Of a stretch of DNA of 64,000 nucleotides, positions 21,432 through 31,431 are shown one piece after another (positions within the stretch are counted from its first letter, which is position 1; each line of letters begins with the position of its first letter). This stretch comes from Arion vulgaris (lineage: Eukaryota; Mollusca; Gastropoda; Stylommatophora; Arionidae): assembly GCA_020796225.1 (NCBI GenBank), contig CM036756.1:59116616-59180615 (forward strand), written 5' to 3'. The notes under the pieces are model-generated. The model made no database searches. It worked only from the letters and a program-made list of their open reading frames with translations, and was not told where the DNA came from. A program made the translations under genes and the position numbers.

Positions 21432-22270
21432 TTACGATCTCTGTTATAATAAATAATAATTCCTATCGTAGCGTTATACGTTACATAGGGCATGCAAGTA
21501 ATTTCTCCATACCGCTCTATCCTGGGCAATTCGTTCAATCTCCTCCATGGAACTGAGACCGATATTTCTTGCCTCTCTCAAAGTTCGTTTACGCTCGGAG
21601 TATTAACAAACTCATTCAAACGCACAGTAATACAGTGGATCCCATCACACTGCAATATAAGCGGAAACGAAGAGACAGACCAGCTAGCAAAGGCAGATGG
21701 GCGACTGCCACAGACTGATTACGAAATCAGCTACGAGGAGGCTAAAACAACCATCGGATGGTGATATAAAGAAAAGTGGTCGCAAGACCAACCTCAACAC
21801 AGCGTCAGAGATGGGTACTATGGTTCGTCGCGTGGCACACAAGTTGTCATATTCCGCCTCCGTACCAGCCATAACAGACTCCGGTTCCACCTCTACAACA
21901 AATTTAAGATTGGCACAACTAGCCTGTGCTACTGCGAGAAGGCGGGCATGACGGCAGAGCACCTACTGCAAGACTGCCCACTGCTAGCAGGCCTGGGAAA
22001 CAAAACCTGGCCAGAAAATACCGAGCTAAATGAGAAGCTGGACGGAGGAGGAGTCCTAAAAACAGCAGAATGTATGTGGAAATCTATTACATCAGTCTAA
22101 GCGGTGATCGCGAGAGAGAGTGAGAGAGAAAGTTTGTTTCAGAGTCTCCTTAGGTCGTCCCGTCTTTCTTGAACTCTCTGCATCCCACTTCAATGTCTGA
22201 TTCGATATTCTTTGATCATTTCTTCAAGGTGTGTCCAACATATCTCCATCTTCTCCTTCTTATAACAGTT
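21432..22270 (-). mobile_element. LINE-A 3' end split by a nested LINE insert
   Basis: The left part 21,432-21,590 starts with the complement of the (TTA)n tail, then gcgttatacgttacataggg and ataccgctctatcctgggca. The right part 22,129-22,270 continues with ttgtttcagagtctccttag and catatctccatcttctcctt. Together they are the reverse of 45,590-45,865. The insert lies at aaagttcgttt. Confidence 0.88.
21591..22128 (+). mobile_element. nested LINE fragment encoding the RNase H C-terminus and zinc-knuckle-like tail
   Basis: Flanked by aaagttcgttt (21,580-21,590) and aaagtttgttt (22,129-22,139), 10 of 11 matching, so it inserted into LINE-A. About 160 codons are readable. QWIPSHCNISGNEETDQLAK is the end of a LINE RNase H domain. 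A TGA at 21,762-21,764 interrupts it, then FRLRTSHNRLRFHLY and CYCEKAGMTAEHLLQDCPLL form the Cys/His tail found after RNase H in I- and Jockey-like LINEs. It ends near 22,098 with TAA followed by a GA-rich tail. It is 5'-truncated and lacks the RT domain. Confidence 0.9.
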
Positions 22271-22454
22271 GTTACTAGTGGTTAAACAAGAGACATGTGT
22301 AGACCAGAGATCTATGATATAATCTATTTTTTTCCTATATAAGTAATTATCGTTTACCAAACCTCAAGTAGATTTGCTTATAGCCTTTTCTATTTGGACT
22401 TATAATTTCGTTCTTTTTTTTTAAATATATGATGCATATAGCAATGGGTTAACA

Positions 22455-22700
22455 CATTGTCGCGCCAAATTTGGGGTTTAAAGAATAGAACCACTGTTAC
22501 CCGCCATGCATGTAGTAAGAGGCGACTAAGGAGGTTTGGTTGAAATCGGATGCATGTGTCCTAAACGTGTAGCAGTCTATGCGTTTAGGGCCTACCAAAC
22601 TAATGTGCAACGTATACACGTTCTTGGCAAAAATCAAACCTAACACAAAGAGTGATTAGAATTGGTCGTAAAGAACGCACGCAAAGAAGAAGAACATATT
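22455..22700 (+). mobile_element. retroposon D, near-complete copy
   Basis: Head ccaaatttggggtttaaaga, core tgtagtaagaggcgactaag, body tttaggg-cctaccaa and cgtatacacgttcttggcaa, tail gcaaagaagaagaa. It matches 38,508-38,748 and the reverse of 60,918-61,175. Confidence 0.9.
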
Positions 22701-22889
22701 GTCGGATTACGGTTTTCAGAGGCACAAAGCACTTGAAAGATGGTATCCTGGCTGACGGACAGACAGACTTGATAGGCGGAGGCAGAGAAAAATATAGATA
22801 TTTACTGATCGGAGGGAGCTGGACGGACAGGGCGGGGACACACCAACCGTGACGGGACGACCAGGATAGAGATGGACGTAGACCAGAGT

Positions 22890-23095
22890 ACAAGACGGTG
22901 AGAGAAACAGAGAGAGAGAGGGAGAGAGATAAGGAGAGGGTCAGAGACAGACAGACAAATAAAGAGAGAGAGAAATAGAGATGGAACGAGAGAAACATAG
23001 AGATGGAGAGAAAGAGACGGATTGAGAGAGATGGAAAGAAAGAGAGATAGAAACAGAGAGAAAGACAGAGACAGACATGGAGATAGACAGATAGA
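22890..23095. repeat. GA-rich purine tract
   Basis: Degenerate (gaga/aaga/acag)n on the plus strand. The 132-residue minus-strand frame across it is serine- and leucine-rich because of this composition and is not considered a gene. Confidence 0.85.
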
Positions 23096-23357
23096 TGTGT
23101 GTCATTTTTTCATGTATCGTTTGACCCCATTCTATGAAATCTTATAAAACTGTACCATCAGCAATTTTCCACCATATACCCGACAATGAAAAATTTATGT
23201 AATGCCACCGGGTCCATTGATGTCTTAACCTTATGTTTGTTTTTTTAAGGGGAATTCAAACCTGCATTAACATTTTTCTGAAGCAAATTCATTTTTAAAA
23301 AAACTAACAAAACTAAAATAAACTCGACCAGAACGGCTACATTGTGGAATTAGAATA

Positions 23358-23632
23358 CCTAGTATCTTCTTCAACACTCCATATCAACCACTTGTTAACC
23401 ACTCTGTGTGATTTGTGTGCGATCTGAGCCTAAGAGCGATTGTATGTTATGCCAGTAATACTCCTACAAGTAGGCCAGCACATCCGATTTCTGCGATGCT
23501 TTTTATTTACTAGGGTAGCTTCTCTAGGTCCTACATCAATCGCCTCTTACGACATGCCTTGTAGGTTGCAGTGGTACTATTCGTTGCTTCTCTTGTGGGC
23601 CCGGGCACTACATAGGCATAACAACAAGTATA
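23358..23632 (-). mobile_element. retroposon C copy
   Basis: Landmarks: cttcttcaacactccatatc, cttgttaaccactctgtgtg, ctcctacaagtaggccagca, cgcctcttacgacatgcctt, gtgggcccgggcactacata. It is the reverse complement of 53,828-54,087, essentially full length. Confidence 0.9.
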
Positions 23633-24049
23633 GCAATTAATATTAATTTTACTTATTAATTTCTTACCTTGATACTAAGACCCAGACATAAGTCACATAT
23701 ACTGAACAGAATGTAGTAACGAGTACTCTCTTTGAACCGTACATTAACCGAGCTACAGACCGAGGGAGGTCAGGACAAGTGTCATATAATACACACTATC
23801 AATTATAAATTGTGTACTTCACACGCGAACCAAAACACCACTTCGGTCAGACTTAAATACTGAATAAGCAGACATCCAAACAGTTGGTAAACTACCGAAT
23901 TTACAGCGACACGCAAACATGCGCACCATATGTAACGTACATTCGTTCCTACGTTGACGCAGCTGGACGAACGGTATGGGATAGACGGCATGTGCCTCGC
24001 TTCTCTATTCAATGTTGATACGTAGTGGTTGGAAATTAAGTAGAACATG
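23633..24049. other. unclassified, no gene seen
   Basis: No tandem repeat or family match was recognised. The 81-residue minus-strand frame at 23,803-24,048 has no identifiable motif. Confidence 0.4.
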
Positions 24050-24750
24050 CTGATTAAATATGAACTTTAAGCTGGAATCGTGGTCTCCGATAACATACGA
24101 CCGGCGTGCTCAGGTTAAAATTCAAGGAAATAAGACCACAACCTTCGCGTGCTCCTCACATTCTAATATTGTTGTATATAGACTCATCATCATCAAGGTG
24201 CGTATCCTTTATAGGAAGTTGCTCTCTTTGCAGCATATCTCAAATTCACTCTGTCTCTAGCCAGTTTACCCACTGCGTCGATGGCCATGTTCATGGTTTC
24301 TTTAATATCTTGTAGCCATCTTCTTCTTGGTCTGCCTCTGCGTCCTGGGACCCTGACTTCTAGTATTGTTCTTTCCAGGCCATCGTGACGCTTGATGTGA
24401 CCAAAGTATGTAATTTTTCTGTATAGTATGTTGTTTATCAGCCAATTCTCTTTAACATTTAGTTCTTTCAGGACATCAGTGTTTTTTCTTTTTCTGTCCA
24501 TGGTATTCGTAGGATCTTTCTGTAGCATTTAGTTTCGAAGGACTGGACTCTGTATATAGACTACTTCATTTTAAAAACAACACGACATGCTAAATTAAGG
24601 TTATATTATGTTACAAATGAAGTTTAAAGCTAAGGAATATCAGTATTATTAACATGCTAAATCAAGTTTATATTATGTTACAAATTAAGTTTAAAGTTAA
24701 GGAATATCTGTATTATTAACATTTACAAAAAAAAACGTACAGTGTTCTCT
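24050..24750 (+). mobile_element. repeat X, split by a LINE insertion
   Basis: The left part (24,050-24,184) and right part (24,551-24,750) together parallel 43,770-44,045: cgtgctcctcacattctaat then attgttgtatatag, then ttcattttaaaaacaacac, then aggttatattatgttacaa. The right part contains a local 67-bp duplication (24,585-24,721). The family is unknown; it has no coding capacity that I can see. Confidence 0.75.
24185..24550 (-). mobile_element. LINE 3' fragment inserted in repeat X
   Basis: Exact 12-bp direct repeats tgtatatagact (24,173-24,184 and 24,551-24,562) bracket it. The plus-strand left edge catcatcatcaag is the complement of a (GAT)n-like 3' tail. A 111-codon minus-strand frame (24,193-24,528) reads ENWLINNILYRKITYFGHIK, then GRRGRPRRRWLQDIKETMNM and WVN-region residues LARDRVNLRYAAK. 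This is the conserved tail of a LINE ORF2. It is 5'-truncated, but this block has no internal stop. Confidence 0.92.
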
Positions 24751-24830
24751 CTAAAGCACCGGCGAGGGTCCCTGATGTAATTTTGCAAATGGTGATATTT
24801 TGGTAGAATTTTATTTCTAACTTTTTAATG
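24750..24830 (-). mobile_element. SINE-B fragment
   Basis: gcaccggcgagggtccctga, then tttgcaaatggtgatatttt, then ggtagaattttatttc is the reverse complement of the SINE-B central-to-3' segment (50,755-50,820). Confidence 0.65.
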
Positions 24831-25071
24831 ATTTTTTTCATGGAAACTAATAGTGTGATAGTCATTTGCCAAAATTTAAAACAATATAGAGACAGGATTA
24901 GATCCCTTTAAATGATAGCTGTACCGTTATGTGTGGACCTCTCTATCCCCGTGGCCAACGTTACAAACTGGCCTAAATGCTCTATTTGTCAAGATGGAGG
25001 GTGAGGCGGATTATTCAAACGTGTTTAATAAACATATGGACATTTTAGTAAACATACGGACTCAAACGGAC

Positions 25072-25415
25072 TTCTTCAGTAAACATAACAACAAAATAAT
25101 GATGCATAGTAAGTGCTGTGTACCAAAATGTAGATCAAATTACGATTGTAATTAATAATTATTATATGTATAATATAAGTTAATTTAACAAGTACCTTCT
25201 TCAGTAAACCTAACAGCTGTTGTCAGTGTTGTAAACAATAAAACATAACAATAAAATAACGATACCTAGCTAGTAAGTAATGTGTACCAAAATGTAGATC
25301 AAATTACGATTATAATTATATGTGTATAATTTAACAATTACCTTCTTTAATAAACATAACAACAAAATAACGATGCCTAGAAAGTGTTGTGTACCAAATT
25401 GTAGATCTAATTATG
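25072..25415 (+). repeat. three successive copies of the THAP gene start
   Basis: The segment aacataacaacaaaata + a start-codon region + tgtaccaaa(a/t)tgtagatc occurs at 25,082-25,140, 25,238-25,310 and 25,356-25,410. The first reads MHSKCCVPKCRSNYDCN then stop. The second has lost ATG (atacctag). The third reads MPRKCCVPNCRSNYEGDYV and runs into the real domain. The spacers also share ttcttcagtaaac. Confidence 0.9.
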
Positions 25416-28183
25416 AGGGAGATTATGTTAAAGCATTCAAGGTTCCAAATGAAAATCGTCAGGAAATTCGGGACAAATGGATCAAAAATATTCCACGTCA
25501 AGATTGGTTTCCACGAAACATAGTGTTGTTTGTATCAAACATTTTAGAGAAGATTTAGTACGTTCAGATAAATATACAGATGCAAATGATGTAGAACACA
25601 TTATTGACAGGCGTTGTGTAGTTTTAAAACCTGATGCTGTTCCCACTGTGTTTCCTAACCTTCCATCTTATATGTCAAAAGCGCCTGTCGTTCTTCGTAA
25701 GAATCCACAAGCACGAGCTACAGCAGTACAAGAAAGATATAATAAAGATGTTGAAGATTGGCTGGCGTCAGATCTGATCAGTGATTTTAAAGTTTTTCAG
25801 GACAATTATGAAGCAAGGTTACAAGATAATTTAAATGCAAAGTTTCTGCAGATTTGTAAAGACAAGGAATATGTTCTATTGTACACTGTAATTGTTGAAA
25901 CCATGGAAGCACCAGCTATAGGACTAAGTATTAAAATAGACCAGGACATGTCCTTTACTGTTCACCTGCAGGGAGTTTCCATAGAAAAAAGTTCCTTTAA
26001 CTGGTTGTCAAGTAGTGGAAAAATTGAGAGATGGTCTCATGTTGAGAATCTTTTGTCCTATTGTTTATATAAAGATTTAGAAGAAGATCGAACTGTTGAC
26101 TATTACATGACAAAGGCACATGCTAATCTGGTTGAAGCAATTAGTTTATCATCCACCTCCACAAGCACTAGTGTTGTGCCAGAGAAAACACTTCAATTCC
26201 TCGCTGAACAGTTGCAGCTGGTCAGAACTCCAGATAACAGAAAACAGTACAGCAGTAACACCCACTGTTTTGCATTCATGACATATATAAAATCCCCAGT
26301 ATGCTACAGATTTCTAAGAAGATCAAATTATCTGTGTCTTCCCCATCATGGCACACTCAGAAATTTAATTATGCCATTGACAAAGTCTGTAGATTCTGAC
26401 ATCAGTAAATATTTACAGATCAAGAGCAGCAAACTTTCTGCAACTGATCAAATTGTAGCCATTCAGATGGATGAAATTTATGTCAAAGCTGCACTAAATT
26501 ATACTGGAGGAAAATTGATTGGCACAGCATCAAATGCAGTTGAAAGTGCTACCACTGTGCAGGCATTTTTTATTTCTTCAATATTTGGCAATTACACTGA
26601 AGTGGTTGGACTAATTCCAATGAAGAAGATGACATCAGATGACTTGCAAGGAAATTTGATTCAGACTATACAGACAGTGCAGTCCGTTGGTTTTAAAGTC
26701 CTGGCTGTTATTGCGGATAACAATGCAGTAAACAGAAAAGTGTACAAACAACTTGCAGGAAGTTCACAGAATGCATACACTTTTGAGAATCCAGTGTATT
26801 CTGGAACACCAATCTTTTTGCTTCATGATTCAGTACATATATTGAAATGCATATGGCACAACTGGATCAACCAGAAGGACACGGAGCAAACTTTTGTTTT
26901 CCCTTGTTATCCTGTATCACAATCAGAGGAACTCATGAGAGCAAAGATGTCCAGCTTGAAAATTTTGTATAATAAAGAATGTAACAACATTACCAAATTA
27001 GCACCTTCGATTACTCACAAAGCACTGTTTCCATCTAGTTTTGATAGACAGAAGGTATCTCTAGCCCTTGCTGTGTTCAACGAGTATAATGTTGCAGCTC
27101 TACGGCTCAGTGATCAGGAGGATGGTACTGCAACTTTTATTAATACAATACTACAGTGGTGGAACATTATAAATGTTAAAAATAAATTTATTGGAACAAA
27201 GCTTCGAAACCCATTTGCCATGCCTATAACAGCTACTGATAAAACTAATTTGTTGAATTTGGAACAGCTATGTAAATGGGTGGAAGCATGGCATAATCTA
27301 CCAGTAAGAGAAGGAAGCTCACCAGGAAACATTCCATGCTTTGATTCACACATTGAAGGCAATGATAGATTTAACTAAATATGCATTCACAAACATCATG
27401 AACATAGAGTACATCTTGTTAGGAAAACTACAAACGGACAATCTTGAGGCCAGATTCAGTGAGTACAGGCAACTTTCAGGAGCAAACTACCTTGTTTCTG
27501 TGCAGCAAATTTTGGAAACCGAAAAGAAACTAAGGATTTATTCTGTTTTGTGTATGAGCTCCTCGAGATATGGTGATATTCCAATTCGTGACTTATTAGC
27601 AGTGTTCAGTACAGACAATGAGATGGAGACAAGTGCTGCCAAGCAAGGAGACCCATGGTTTTAAGTGAATGTAGAAAATTCTGAAATCATAGTGCCTGAC
27701 GGAACTGTGGATGTACTTGTCTAGATCAGTGGATTTGCTGCCTACAGACTGTGTAGAGGATTAAAGTGCCCTTCATGTTGCCTACTTATTCAGCAAGCTA
27801 AGGGCATTACAGCAGAAATTGAACCTGATCTGTCCTGGTTAGACTACACACATTTAATAGATAAGGGTGGACTGAAGTACCCATCACAAGACCTCACTGT
27901 TCTCTGCTTCATATCATATCTAGTTGTTCAAAAGCTGATATCATCTGAATATGAAGATAAGTTCTTGGCCACGACAAACCAGAAGGAGATTGTCATACAA
28001 ATTGTAACTGCTAGCTACTTAAAATTCTCATTAGACAGTACTGCATGTGTTGCGGAGCTCAAAAGAAAAACTTTATTGTCCGCGGTTCCAATATTTGCTA
28101 ACATTTTCCTCAACAATTATAGAAAAATAAGGAATGATCAATGCAATGTTCAGCAAACTGCTTCTTCACAAAAAGGAAAGTAG
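25373..28183 (+). pseudogene. THAP9/P-element-type transposase pseudogene
   Basis: In a live element this enzyme binds transposon ends through an N-terminal C2CH THAP zinc finger and cuts DNA with an RNase H-like core, using GTP. The start at 25,373 gives MPRKCCVPNCRSNYEG, supplying the first two zinc ligands. The Cys and His pair (VCIKHF) lies in a different frame, near 25,530, so a frameshift at about 25,500-25,545 breaks the finger. The next frame stays open for 633 codons to 27,378. It includes QMDEIYVKAALNYTGG (candidate catalytic Asp332) and VIADNNAVNRKVYKQL (candidate second Asp414). A second frameshift near 27,330-27,375 leads to DNLEARFSEYRQLSGANYLV, the conserved C-terminal P-type block. 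TAA at 27,662 and TAG at 27,722 follow, before ISGFAAYRLCRG and CPSCCLL. Readable sequence ends at TAG 28,181-28,183. I did not confirm the third acidic residue. Confidence 0.93.
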
Positions 28184-28824
28184 CAAAATTCAGTAGTAGA
28201 TAAATATATTTATGTAATACTGTTTAGTTTCTGTGCTAATCAAGCTGTGGTGATGTGCAAACTTGTGACTGACTAATTCATGGATTATTGATAAGTGATG
28301 TTAGTTTATGTGCTAATCAAGATGTGGTTTTGTGCAAACATGTAGCTTACTTATTCATGGATAACTGAAGAGAGACTACTATAAGCTGATGTAAGTACAA
28401 TAGTTATCATATTTAAAATTAATCTAAGTATTCTGTATAAAATTAAACTAAAATAGTATGTGAGAGCAACAAATATAGCTACTCATCAGAAAACATCTTC
28501 TATAACACACACATGCATCCAACAACAAGTTTCTAACATCTGCAAGATGTATTGTCTACATCAGCGTTTCCCAATAGTAACAGTCAATAGTTAGTCTGTT
28601 AGAATACACCGCCTCAGCCTGTGACGTCACATGGCAATATTGCCGTCCGCGCTGAGGCCAGTTTGTAACGTTGGCCACGCTATCCCTGTCTACTGACAAA
28701 CAACAATTTTATTCACAGTCCGATCCTAGTTCTGTTGAGTTGTTGTTGTGTAGTTACCGAGAACACCGTTTTAATAAAGAGCTTTTATTTCTTGTTTGTT
28801 TTCTTTATGCGCATTTCGTCGGTG

Positions 28825-29075
28825 TTGTGTGGCTCAAGGCGAGCAAGAATAATAACACTGCGACCTACAAGGCATGTCGTAAGAGGCGTCTGAGGTAGGG
28901 ACATAAGGAAGCTATATTAGTAACTAAAATGCACTGCGGAAATCCAATGTGCTGACCTACTTGTAGGGGCATAACTGGCACAACGTACAATCGCTCTTAG
29001 GCTCGGATCATATATAAATCATAAAGACTGGTTAACAAGTGGTCTCTATCGAACGTTCGAGGAAGAAGAAGAATC
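28825..29075 (+). mobile_element. retroposon C copy
   Basis: gcgacctacaaggcatgtcg, taagaggcgtctgaggtagg, gctgacctacttgtaggggc, acaatcgctcttaggctcgg, ggttaacaagtggtctctat, and tail gaggaagaagaagaa. The 5' head is partly lost. Confidence 0.88.
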
Positions 29076-29178
29076 ATACGGCCACCCACTAACTACTAAA
29101 AAAGAAAAAGATAGTACAAAGTAAATTGAAGCATTCTCATCATATAAAGAAAAGGCTGTCCTCTATGATATTAAGAAG

Positions 29179-29333
29179 CAGTGGCGGCTCCTCATTACGA
29201 GCCAGTGGGGCCGAGCCCAACCAAAAATAATATGTAACGTGTATAAATTAAAATATAACCTAACCCAATACCCTGATTTCCCACAAAAAATATGTCTGGC
29301 CTCACCAACAAAACTTAGCACGAGCCGCCACTG
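29179..29333. mobile_element. hAT-type MITE, cagtggcggctc family
   Basis: Ends cagtggcggctcctcatta and cacgagccgccactg. Flanks ttaagaag (29,171-29,178) and ttaaaaag (29,334-29,341) match at 7 of 8. The interior aaattaaaatataacctaac is shared with 57,789-57,953. Confidence 0.92.
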
Positions 29334-29485
29334 TTAAAAAGTCAAGTAGGACAGAATCCTCATCATCAAAAAGTTTGTGCATTGAAGAACCTTGCTACCC
29401 TAACAGTCCTTCGGAATTTATCTCTCATGTGCCAGATATCCCACCTCTGCAGTGGTCATGCTCACCTCATCAGTTACATCCTTAA

Positions 29486-29703
29486 CACTTTCTGCTGCTA
29501 CATACTTTCTGAAGACTGAGCTAAAAATAGCTACTCTTTGTTTCTAGGTCACAACGTGAATGTACGCCTATAGCAGTGACAGTAGCAATGTATAACGTGT
29601 TACCACGTCTTTAGTCCACATAAGAGAGATAATAACAGACGTGTTAATGCGCCTTTAAAAGTGAATGGGAAAACGTATATATACGTCCTTAGCAGCTAAA
29701 GGG
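29486..29703 (-). mobile_element. piggyBac-type MITE (TTAA family), copy 1
   Basis: 218 bp. It is flanked on both sides by TTAA (29,482-29,485 and 29,704-29,707). The inverted ends are approximately ccctttagctgctaag and cactttctgctgctac. TTAA targeting plus CCCTTT-type ends points to a piggyBac-derived non-autonomous element. Its interior repeatedly shows acg(t/c) palindromes such as acgtatatatacgt. Confidence 0.9.
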
Positions 29704-29854
29704 TTAATCCATCTTCTCCATCATCTTCCTCTTTTCTTTGTCGGAATGCCTCCTTCCATTACGTTGTTCTCCAACCCTTTGTGTGTCTTTATATTTCCAA
29801 AATACTTCAATTTTCTCTTTCTTATTTGTATCATCAGCCAGTTTTCTTTGATTT

Positions 29855-29994
29855 TGAGTTTTTCCTGGATAGATCTATTTGTTTTCTTCTCTGTCCGTGA
29901 TTGAGTTTTTCTGGATAGATCTATTTGTTCTCTTCTCTGTCCATGATTGAGTTTTTTCTGGATAAATCTATTTGTTCTCTTCTCTGTCCGTGAT
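29855..29994. repeat. 46-47-bp triplication inside LINE-D
   Basis: tgagtttttctggatagatc + tatttgttctcttctctgtc + c(a/g)tgat occurs three times with few differences. The matching LINE-D segments at 40,480 and 52,450 have it once. Confidence 0.93.
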
Positions 29995-30211
29995 ATACGT
30001 AGGTCTTCAGTAATAGTTATATAATTTTTTTTAAAACACGCATATATTTTTCCACTGTCTTGGTAAATGTCCATGCTTCACATCTATACATGAAAGGGTA
30101 CATACAAGAAAAGAGAAGGAGGGTAAAACCAAGAAGAAGATAAACGAAAGACGGGATGAGGAATTACGACTGGATGAATCAGATGTCAGGAACCTTGCAT
30201 ATTATTTAGAC

Positions 30212-30739
30212 CAGCGGTTCTCAGGCTTTGCTTTACCTCGGACATCCTTTTAACCCTTTAGCTGCTAAGGACGTATATATACGTTTTCCCCAATCACTTC
30301 TAAAGACGCATTAACACGTTAGTTATTATCTCTCCTCTTTGGGCTAAAGACGTGCTAACACGTTATACATTGCTACTGTCACTGCTATAAGCGTACATTC
30401 ACGTTTGTGACCTAGAAACAAAGAGTAGCTTTTGTTAGCTCAGCCTTCAGAAAGTATGTAGCAGCGAAAGGGTTAAATACATTTTGGTGCCGCGGAACCA
30501 CAAAAATAATTATATATGAAAATGAACAAGAAGGAATTATATGTGTATTACAATAGTAAACAATGTCAGCAATTGAACATTTTAATAAATAACAAAGAAA
30601 ACATTAGGCTTATAATTAGGCTTAAAATTTATTGTTCTGTTTAAAATAAAGATCATTATATTTCTTCAAGCGCATACGTACCTCCTGTGAGTACCTCGCG
30701 ACCACCGTGGGTCCGCGGATCACAATTTGGGATACGCTG
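30212..30739. mobile_element. hAT-type MITE hosting a TTAA MITE
   Basis: Left end cagcggttctcaggctttgc, right end aatttgggatacgctg. Flanks atttagac (30,204-30,211) and atatagac (30,740-30,747) match at 7 of 8. The interior has gtgccgcggaaccac and gtgggtccgcggatcac, the rest of a long imperfect inverted repeat. Without the nested 219-bp insert the element is about 305 bp. Confidence 0.9.
30254..30472 (+). mobile_element. piggyBac-type MITE (TTAA family), copy 2
   Basis: 219 bp with TTAA at 30,250-30,253 and 30,473-30,476. Ends ccctttagctgctaagga and gtagcagcgaaaggg are near-perfect inverted repeats of about 16 bp. It lies inside the hAT-type MITE at 30,212-30,739. Confidence 0.95.
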
Positions 30740-31012
30740 ATATAGACGCTTTAAGAGAAAATAACTGCCATGGAAGAAAACTTTCGTGCGAACTGGGGAT
30801 TGAATGAATGAGAAATATTCTAAACAGTTGACATTTTCCTGTATTTATTTTCCCTCTCCGTACATTTGTATAATATTAGCAACTAGGCCATGTTTTGTAC
30901 CTTTGTGACTTCTTATGAAAAATGAGGACGTTACTATAATTAACTTCTACTTGACCTTTGAGGTAGAACTTAAAGTACCCTTGCAGATATAGTTCGTAAT
31001 TAGCTTTGCGAG

Positions 31013-31425
31013 TTTATAATAGCCGTTCATCGCAAGCTATGATGACAACAGCCTTAGACGTGTGCTGCTGAACCTCTTTGGTGTGTGCGGAGGGAACTGT
31101 AGAGTCCAATCCTAGAACATAATCATCGACCACAGGTGGGGCATTTTGATCAAGATTAGAAAATGTGGGTGGTGTGTATTCTGTTTTTTCGCGCAGCTCG
31201 TTTTCTCTGTGCCTCAACGATACGATGATACTCAGCTATGCGAGTTCCTCTTATGTTATTACAGCGCCACATTTGGCGATCTTGCGCCAAGGATTCCCAG
31301 CCCGTGGTGTCTATACCGAAGCATTTCAGAGACACTTTAAGAGTGTCTTTAATCGTTTTTTTCTGTCCACCATCTGAACGTCTGCCTCCTCCAAGCTCGC
31401 CATACATCAACTGTTTTGTACTTGT
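31013..31425 (-). mobile_element. LINE-C 3' fragment
   Basis: The minus-strand frame 31,156-31,410 reads MMYGELGGGRRSDGGQKKTI, KDTLKVSLKCFGIDTTGWES and LAQDRQMWR. This is a very common LINE ORF2 C-terminal motif (KDTLKxSLKxxxIDxxxWExLAxDRxxWR). A frameshifted continuation is at 31,014-31,217. No RT domain is present. Confidence 0.92.
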
Positions 31426-31431
31426 TTCCTG

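Larger units (their letters stand above)
24950..28679 (+). mobile_element. P-element-like DNA transposon (THAP type), 3.7 kb
   Basis: The outermost 25 bases at each end are perfect inverted repeats, starting cgtggccaacgttaca on the left and ending tgtaacgttggccacg on the right. A second imperfect inverted block lies inside (about 25,004-25,027 versus 28,597-28,622). ctatccc immediately flanks both ends (24,943-24,949 and 28,680-28,686). This fits a 7-8-bp target duplication; 8 bp is usual for the P superfamily. The interior holds one decayed THAP transposase gene on the plus strand. The ends and coding region are both recognisable, so it is a fairly recent but inactive copy. Confidence 0.92.
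29345..30170 (-). mobile_element. LINE-D 3' fragment split by a TTAA MITE
   Basis: Left part 29,345-29,485 (accttgctaccctaacagtc, tcatgtgccagatatcccac) and right part 29,704-30,170 (atccatcttctccatcatct, ctttgtcggaatgcctcctt) parallel 40,225-40,560. The minus strand reads KENWLMIQIRKRKLKYFGNI, a LINE ORF2 tail block. A 46-bp segment is triplicated at 29,855-29,994. Confidence 0.85.

Noticed and set aside
22600..22998. 132-codon minus-strand open frame rich in Ser and Leu
   Set aside because: Generated by the GA-rich tract and a retroposon D copy.
28561..28600. Another hAT MITE end (cagcgtttcccaat)
   Set aside because: It matches the hAT-type end for only about 14 bases, has no partner end or duplication, and lies within the P-like element.
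24943..28687. Firm 8-bp target duplication for the P-like element
   Set aside because: Only seven bases (ctatccc) are unambiguously repeated at both borders; the eighth depends on how the terminal base is assigned.
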